A DNA stretch of 64,000 nt from assembly GCF_000005505.3 (NCBI RefSeq), contig NC_016135.3:24398613-24462612 (forward strand), in the 5' to 3' direction. The notes beneath the pieces are model-generated. The model was not told where the DNA came from, ran no database searches, and was given only the letters and a program-made list of their open reading frames with translations. Shown one piece after another: positions 57,011 through 64,000 of this stretch (positions are counted from its first letter, which is position 1; each line of letters opens with the position of its first letter). The DNA comes from Brachypodium distachyon. Lineage: Eukaryota; Streptophyta; Magnoliopsida; Poales; Poaceae. The translations under genes and the position numbers were made by a program.

Positions 57011-57066
57011 ACCTGGAGAAGCGGCCTGGTTCTGACCCAGAAGCGAGCCTAGACTTGGAGAAGTGA
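56818..57066 (+). repeat. 42-bp coding repeats at the NAL1 C-terminus
   Basis: Four full 14-codon units and part of a fifth in frame, then two further partial units in a shifted frame ending SLDLEK and TGA at 57064-57066. In unit five, GCGAG is followed by AGT before CTAGAC, where the other units have a single C, a net gain of two bases. Confidence 0.8.
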
Positions 57067-58242
57067 GCGCTCAATCTCGACAATTCTGGAATGAGCCTGA
57101 GGACAATCAAAGTGAGTAGATCAAAGATCTCCTGCAGTTCAGCAAATTGGAATTGCAAGTATTAGCTTAAGTTAACTATTGGCTTCCCTTCGTGGGAAAC
57201 GTATCATGTAGTACTATGTATGGCAGTTGATTCAGCTCTTGTAGGTTGTTTGGGTGGTAACCCTGCAGTTTTGCTGTGCCCATAAGATTTGATATACACA
57301 ATGCTGAATCCGAATCCCTTTTTTTTGTTTGAAAAACAATGTCCTGGGACCCGATGAGAATCTAGTATGATGATTGATCTTCGTAGTTATGCTGATTACT
57401 GAATGCTGAAGATGTATGTCCAGAAATCTGCTGCTTAATTTCCTTTTGATGGAAAGTGAACCTGCCGCCTCTTTTCTTCTTGCTCGTTTGTGCTGCTAGC
57501 CGTGTAGTATGGAACAGAACGGCTAGCTTACCCTGTCAAATCTGGTGATCTCGATGGCACATTAATCTACGAATATCTGTGTTGTGTGTATGAAAGGGAG
57601 AGTAGCATATCCACGAATCTCCATGGCACATTAATCTGCACGTTAAACAGCGCCAAGGAAAAGTCTTTCCTGTTCTGGCATTGACACGTGGGGTCAAAAG
57701 GCTACGTACTGTGGCGACTCACCACATACGTATAGCCGTATAAAATTAGAACTTCCAGGATTGGGTCCCAAGCAGTTTTATCACCGTGTGGTAAACCTAC
57801 TCTTTACCCACTGATAACTGGGACCGACACTACCAGCGTGGCATTGTCAGTGACGTTGCCGTAGATTCAGGTAAGCGCCCGCGTAGCAATAGTAAAACCG
57901 TTTGCTTCCTTCGCGTTCGTTCCCCTCTTCCCTGGATTGGCCTCGGCGATTAGCGTACGGAACGGGATTGCGAAACCCTCACGCCTCCGGAATCCCACTC
58001 TCCCGCCGTCCAATCTCGGAAGAAAGCATATAGCCGCGCAAAGAGAAGATCCCCGCGATCCGCCCTAGCTGCCGCGCGCACGCCACAGCCCCCAGCTGCT
58101 CCGATTCGAGCTAGCCGGAGTGGGTTTGGGGGCTTGATGCTCATCTTGCGGTTGGGGGTCTAAATCGCGGGCCTGAAAGTGTTAGGGTGGGATTTCGGTG
58201 GAAACCCTTGGTGGGAAAGCTGCTACGAGCGAGCGTCGGAGC
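57067..58242. other. Spacer and promoter/5' UTR of LCAT4-like gene
   Basis: No gene recognised. The final 300 bases are GC-rich and are probably the leader of the next gene. Confidence 0.45.
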
Positions 58243-61200
58243 ATGGCTTTGCTGGAGGATTTGATCAGGGCGATAGAGCTGTGGCTGCGGATTGCCAAGG
58301 AGCAGGTGCCCCTGGTGGACCCCAACCTCGACCCGGTGCTGCTCGTGCCTGGCATCGGCGGCTCCATTCTCGAAGCCGTCGATGAGGCCGGGAACAAGGA
58401 GAGGGTGTGGGTGCGCATCCTCGCCGCCGACCACGAGTGCCGCGAGAAGCTCTGGTCCAAGTTTGATGCCTCCACTGGTATGAGCATGGCAGCTCCTCCT
58501 TTCTTACCACTATCTGTCGGCTATTGAATGAGCTAATATATCACTTGAGAATGTTATGAGCTGTGTCATGTGTTAGCTTTTGGTTATTTGTACATAGTAT
58601 GCTAAAGTTAAGCAAGTAATAAAAGGCTAGAATGTTATGCAGGCAAGAATGGTGAATGTTTTACTTGGATGATGACTAGAAAACAAATATCTACAAATTG
58701 ATGTATCTTGTTTAGATAGATGACCAAAACCAGATACTCCATGCATTTAGAGTAGTTCTTGGAACAACTCGTAGACTTAGTGCCTTCCTCTGACAAACTG
58801 CTGACTCAATAAGTATGCTCCTTGTCGTTGCATGTTGTGCTGATTCAGTAAAGCATTTCTTTTCTTCAAGTCATATGACGTCAAACTATTCTAATGGAAC
58901 AGGCAAAACTGTCTCTGTGGATGAGAAAATAAGAATCACCGTCCCAGATGATAGGTATGGATTGTACGCCATCGACACATTGGATCCGGATATGGTAAAG
59001 TATTGTTGGAGTTTCATCTACTTAAGATTTACCTTATGTTTTGTACCTTGCATGTGACACACAAACAGCCATTCTTTGCGGAAGTTTATGCTGGTCTTTT
59101 ACTTTCTAATTTCTCTCTTAGGCTCTTAGACCCATCGCACTCAACCACCACCAATAGTAAATCAATAGCTGGCTTGTTCTCAGAAATGGCCATTTTAGTG
59201 GGAATTTCTCATTTTTCTGTTGTTGGCTAAACTGTATTTTCTCTACTCTCTAGGAGTTTGAAGCCACTTGATTGTGAAGCCCACCAAGATGCATATAATG
59301 CAGCAGATGTCTGATATTTTTCACTCATACAATGTTAAATTTGCAGATTATTGGTGATGACAGTGTTTACTACTATCATGACATGATAGTGGAAATGATT
59401 AAGTGGGGGTATCAAGAAGGGAAAACACTATTCGGATTTGGTTATGATTTCCGCCAAAGTAACAGGTGAATTTTTGCATGCATATCCCTGTTTTTTTATG
59501 CTTTCCTGTGTAAAGTTGTATACGCCTTCTGCCAGAAGTTATGCTATTTGGTGTATAGACATACAGAGTAATATTTGTGGGTATCTTGTTGTTTCTGGTA
59601 TTTTTGACTGATTCAATTCCGCCCTCTCCTTGACACCCTTTCTTTTCTGCAGGCTTTCAGAAGCACTTGACAATTTTGCCAGGAAGTTGGAGTCAGTGTA
59701 CACAGCTTCTGGAGGAAAAAAGATCAATTTAATTACTCATTCAATGGGCGGATTGCTTGTTAAATGCTTTGTGTCTCTCCATAGTGATGTGAGTACTTGC
59801 CCTTGTATTTTGGACCTTTTCTTGAAATTTTTCATGCTCACATGATGCTTAAAAATAATGCCATTTACCTTTTGTAGGTCTTTGAAAAATATGTAAAGAG
59901 TTGGATTGCAATTGCTGCACCATTTCAAGGTACTAGATCATCTAAAATTTATGTTACGTTATTTCATCATAAGATACACACAAAATATATATCCTACTTC
60001 ATGTCGTGCGTTGCTAATTATATCATTTTTCATGGAATACCTATAATTGTACAATCATTGAGTAAATGTCAACGGTATGTTACGGAGTAACTGTGATTAT
60101 TACCTGGGTCCACTCTCAATCATAGGAGCTGTAACCCTGAAGTATTGCAAGATTATTTTAGAGCAAAAGGGCGGTTCCCCAGTTCCATTACTAGAATGAA
60201 AGAAAATTTAACAGTTACAGGCCCCTCACAAAGTCTGTCTATAGCTACTAAAGTAGCAGTATAGCTGCATATTTTCCAATACGATTACCAATCTCATTGT
60301 TCATTCGTGTATGGTTTTACCTGACTTAGTTGACGTCAATTGTGGTCTGGAGTAACTTAACATGAAAAACTAACTTGCTTCTTCATGACAGGTGCACCTG
60401 GGTATATAAATACTGGTCTGCTGAATGGAATGTCTTTTGTCGAAGGATGGCAATCGAATTTTTTTATTTCCAAATGGACTATGCAGCAATTGGTATGCGT
60501 TGATAGCCTATGCATCCATCTCATCCACTGCATGTGTCCATTCAGCCACTATGAGTTTGCCTTGAAAGTACCTCCTTTTCTTTTCTTCTTTGCTTCAGTT
60601 AATAGAATGTCCATCAATATACGAGTTGTTGGCTAGCACAACCTTCCACTGGGAAGACACTCCATTGCTACAAATCTGGAGGGAGAAGTTGGATAATGAT
60701 GGCAAGAAAAGTGCTTTGCTAGAGTCGTATGGGCCAGATGAAGCAGTAAAGATGATAGCAAAAGCTCTTTCCAAGCATGAGGTGAATCTTCTGCAGTTTA
60801 CATTTCAAAGTATAATTTTGCCAATATTGGTGTTTAAATTTGTGGCAATTAATTTTTATTGCAGATTATCTCTGATGGTAATCACATCCCTTTGCCACTT
60901 AATTCGGATATATTGAGCTGGTCAAAGGAAACTCAAGATATTTTATCCCAGGCAAAGCTTCCAAAATCAGTGAAGTTCTACAATATTTACGGGATTGATT
61001 ATGACACTGCTCATACTGTTTGGTACTTTACTATCTGGATACTTCTGGTTTTACTTTTAGTTTTGTTTCTATGCCAATTAGAATCTCTGTACTGTGTAAG
61101 CCAAGTTATTAATAAATACCCTTCCCTTTTGCAGCTATGGGAGCGAACAACATCCTATTTCAAAACTTAGTCACCTTTTATATACTCAGGTTAGTTACTT

Positions 61201-61847
61201 TCGGTAAATGTTGTGTTCTGTGCATAACGAATTTCTGGGTTCCTGGAGCACGAAATAACCCGCTTGATGTTATGGATGAACTATGTTTTCTTTCAGGGTA
61301 AATTCATCTGTGTTGATGGTGATGGATCAGTCCCAGCAGAATCAGCAAAGGTATATTGTTGGTACTTTGGTTTCTCATTGAGCATCTGAAGGAAAGTAGC
61401 ATTGCGGAACATGAGCTCAATCATCATTTCTTTTGGCAGGCGGATGGCCTTGATGCAGTGGCAAGAGTCGGGGTTACAGCTGACCACCGAGGAATTGTCT
61501 GCGATCGCCATGTGTTCCGGATAGTCCAGCACTGGCTGCATGCCGGCGAACCTGACCCGTTCTACGACCCCCTCAACGATTATGTCATCCTCCCTACTGT
61601 TTTTGAGGTCGAGAAGCACTTTGAGAAACGCGGGGAGATCACGTCGGTCAAGGAGGACTGGGAAATAATCTCGACCAGCGAAGGCGACGAGACCAAAAGG
61701 CCAGCCGAGCTCCCTCCTATGGTCAGCACACTGTCAGCCTCCCGTGAGGGTAAGGAGGAGGCACAGGCCACCATCGTGGTCCACCCAGAGAGCGAAGGGC
61801 GGCAGCATGTGGAAGTCAGGGCTGTCGGAGTAAGCCATGGTGGCTAG
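58243..61847 (+). CDS. Lecithin:cholesterol acyltransferase-like 4 (phospholipase A type)
   Basis: Eleven exons: 58243-58477, 58903-58994, 59347-59465, 59653-59788, 59878-59929, 60392-60492, 60599-60781, 60865-61022, 61135-61189, 61297-61350, 61440-61847 (530 aa). The protein is an LCAT-family alpha/beta hydrolase. Motifs: DPVLLVPGIGGSIL near the N-terminus, the nucleophile elbow THSMGG (Ser179), AAPFQGAPGYINT, an acidic VDGDGSVP (Asp384 or Asp386) and a late DHRGIVCDRHVFRIVQHWL holding the candidate His. It is closest from memory to Arabidopsis LCAT4 (At4g19860), which acts as a phospholipase A on membrane phospholipids. No signal peptide or strong membrane segment, so cytosolic or peripheral. 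The ATG at 58243 is preferred; the frame is open upstream only to a GTG. The C-terminal 80 residues are hydrophilic and Glu-rich. Confidence 0.9.
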
Positions 61848-62741
61848 TTATGGCGAAACACGCAGCTAGCTAGGCCAGTAGCAGACACTGTAAACCACGA
61901 TAATGCACATAAGATGTGGCCAGGTAGGAAATATGTGTGTAAATACAGTACCGCTTGTAAATATCAGAACTTGAACGCACAACGTTCACTTTCGTTGCAC
62001 ACGAAGGAGAAAGCAAATACAGTAATAAGAATGAATTACCAGCTTGTCTATCTTGGTTGAAGTGTCCATATTATTTTCTGCTTGTTTAGGTCCAAGCGAA
62101 TAAGACCTGAGAACTGTCCTTTTGTGTGGCTACAGCTTTAGCTTATTGGGTTGGTTACATCAGTCGTCAGGTACCGTAGTTTACTTTCAATGTGTTTTTA
62201 AACGGGAAGTGTCAAATGTGTTCTGATTGCAGTCGTCAGGTACAGTTTCTTCCGATTGCAGTTGTCCCTGAGACCCTGACATTTGTCATCCTTGGCTTTG
62301 CCGTACGTAGCTTTCTCTACGTTGGACTTTACGGTGTCCAACGTAGTTTCATCTGATTAACAATGTCATGTTTTCATTTTATTGATGGATGGGCGCAATG
62401 GTAGAGAAAAAGAACTCCACTCTTTTCCCCTTACTGGAAGCTGAAATTATAATAACTGGTACACATCCGATTCAGAACAAGAGATGAAGTCTCTGCCACT
62501 GCCAGCAAGAAACCAAGCCAATCAACTGACTGATAAGAGATATCCTGATACATAACTAAGACAAACCCCAGATATAACTGGCAGTAGCTAGGATGCAATT
62601 AATGGTGCACTACTACTACACACAACACAACACATGATGGAAAAACGAAAGCGGCGACGATGAGGAGCATCTATATATGTAGATGATCATCGAATCAAAC
62701 GGCCTGGCGTTGACACGAACGACCGGTCCTGTGTGATCGAA
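61848..62741. other. Spacer between convergent LCAT4-like and CYSTM genes
   Basis: 3' UTR sequence of both neighbours plus AT-rich DNA. CAGTCGTCAGGTAC is repeated near 62161 and 62233. No gene recognised. Confidence 0.5.
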
Positions 62742-63089
62742 TCAGAAGCACATGTCGAGCAGGCAGCAGCAGCAGATAGCCGCACAGCTGCAGAGATCGA
62801 TCAAAACAACGGCAGATTAGAAGCTGAAAGCATGATATATTCAGTTGTATATGTTTTCAGGCTAATATGAGATCAGTTGTTTCTCTTACCATCCTTTCCA
62901 GAAGCCGTCGCCGCCGCGGTCCTGAGATTCCGGCGGCGGGGCCTGCTGCTGGACATACGTGGCGCCGCCGTCCTTGGGCGGGTAGTAGTCGGCGGCGACA
63001 GGCGGCGGCGCTCCGTACGCCAGCGCCGGCGGGTAGGCGGCCTGCTGGCCCGGCGCCGGGTACGCCGTGCCCGGTGGCGGGTAGCTCAT
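62742..63089 (-). CDS. CYSTM family small cysteine-rich membrane protein
   Basis: Two exons on the minus strand, 63089-62890 and 62787-62742 (81 aa). The N-terminal region is Pro/Tyr/Ala/Gln-rich (MSYPPPGTAYPAPGQQAAYP), and the C-terminus is the CYSTM module: GFWKG followed by CCAAICCCCLLDMCF. The Cys-rich segment is only completed by the second exon, which encodes just 15 residues. Family members are tail-anchored plasma-membrane proteins linked to stress and metal tolerance. A TATA box in the right place supports the start. Confidence 0.9.
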
Positions 63090-63245
63090 GGTTTTCTCTC
63101 GACAATCTCACAGAGAACACGAGGCAGGAGGAGAGTACTCAGCCGGCCGGCAAACAACAACGATGCTATGAATTCGAAGTGCACGCAGCACACTGCTCTG
63201 GGCTTTCAGCTTTGTGAATTGTGTTGTTCTGTTGGAGCTTTGCTC

Positions 63246-63253
63246 TTTATATA
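63246..63253 (-). promoter_or_regulatory. TATA box of CYSTM gene
   Basis: TATATAAA read on the minus strand, about 160 bp before the start codon. Confidence 0.65.
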
Positions 63254-63259
63254 GAAGCA

Positions 63260-64000
63260 CATGGTCTCTTCGATCCTTCCTTCCTAGTGGAGTGCCACGG
63301 CCTGCCCGTTTAGGATTACTTAGGACGTACACGCTCCTAGACGTAGGCAAAGGCATGGTCTTCGAGATAACGCGTTGTTCTCTCGTATTGATGAACCGGC
63401 CTTTTTCTGTTTTCCTTCTTCAAAGATGGCGGGGGAGAACATGACGTCAAATCTTCTCCGGTTCACAGCAGTCTAGACCTCTTAAGAGGTCCTTGTTGCT
63501 TTTAGGCTGTTTCATGTTTGGACTTAGGATTAGCAGGAGACGCATATAACGCGTCCGCCGCTTCCCATTTGGACGCCTCTGCTGACTGCTGCTGGAGCCG
63601 CGCGCTTTGGGTTCGTCGCCCTCAAGCTAGCTTGGAACTGCTCCACTATGGAGTACTAGTAGCTAGCCGCGGGCGGAGAACGTCCAAGCGAATCAGGTTC
63701 CGTATTAGGTGAAGGCTGATGCTCCTTGAGCTAGTATCCTTTTGGACGATGCCAAAATTGCCAATTATTCTCGCTAGTTTACGCCGGCGTCGCCTCTTCT
63801 CGGGCTAGCTATATAGCTACCTGGTCAAATTTGATGATCTCTGCATGGTTGACATTCAACGGTTCGCCGTACGTGGCCCGCACATCAACTCGGTGAGCTT
63901 GCATTCGCATCCGATTACTTTCTTTTCTTCGACCGTATATAGTTTGCTGCTTTATTTTGCACTGACGAAAGCATGCTGGTTTATGTGCAGCCTGCCATAC
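63260..64000. other. Upstream region of CYSTM gene
   Basis: Mixed composition with no recognisable gene or transposon. The window ends before any neighbour appears. Confidence 0.4.

Noticed and set aside
1..64000. CRISPR arrays, prokaryotic operons or phage genes
   Set aside because: The window is plainly plant nuclear DNA; no spaced repeat arrays or bacterial gene organisation are seen.

Overview
This window is nuclear DNA from a grass, most likely a Pooideae species of the Brachypodium type. The genes have many GT-AG introns. Coding GC is high at 5' ends, and Stowaway-type MITEs are common in the spacers. The gene order (peroxisomal dienoyl-CoA reductase, B-sister MADS gene, GABA transaminase, NARROW LEAF 1) matches what I recall of the rice chromosome 4 segment carrying OsMADS31, OSL2 and NAL1. 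I inferred organism and synteny from protein content only; I ran no database search.

Layout. A five-exon 2,4-dienoyl-CoA reductase gene (1928-5435, +, ends in SKL) has a tandem duplicate of its promoter and first exon. It is followed by a B-sister MADS-box gene (7500-9051, +), a 550-bp fold-back transposon (9788-10337) and a 12-exon CTLH-like gene (11059-16078, +) with serially duplicated small exons. That gene's introns hold a SINE and an 898-bp TIR element. A 19-exon GABA transaminase runs the other way (22436-17803, -). Next is a 2,064-bp hAT-like element nested inside a Stowaway-like MITE (24023-26333), then two tandem DUF642 cell-wall protein genes (26805-28704 and 30262-32054, +). A gene-poor stretch (32-37.6 kb) contains a decayed piece of a plant DUF248 methyltransferase gene. 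A roughly 1,800-residue tail-anchored coiled-coil protein follows (38871-46765, +). After a 6-kb MITE-rich spacer come a NAL1 orthologue (53742-57010, +), an LCAT4-like phospholipase (58243-61847, +) and a small CYSTM protein (63089-62742, -).

The genes do not form a pathway; this is an ordinary eukaryotic neighbourhood. The most unusual pattern is a recurring class of very short insertions (13-79 bp, mostly 13-24 bp). Most contain an A-rich or T-rich run, and each is flanked by a 10-16 bp direct duplication of the target. I count thirteen, all outside coding exons. The related 152-bp SINE has an 11-bp duplication. They look like extreme 5'-truncated target-primed retrotransposition tails, or filler DNA captured at staggered breaks. 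One of them is supported by an empty site in a paralogous intron within the window.

Coordinates of spliced genes come from hand-checked splice junctions with consistent phase. No transcript evidence was available.
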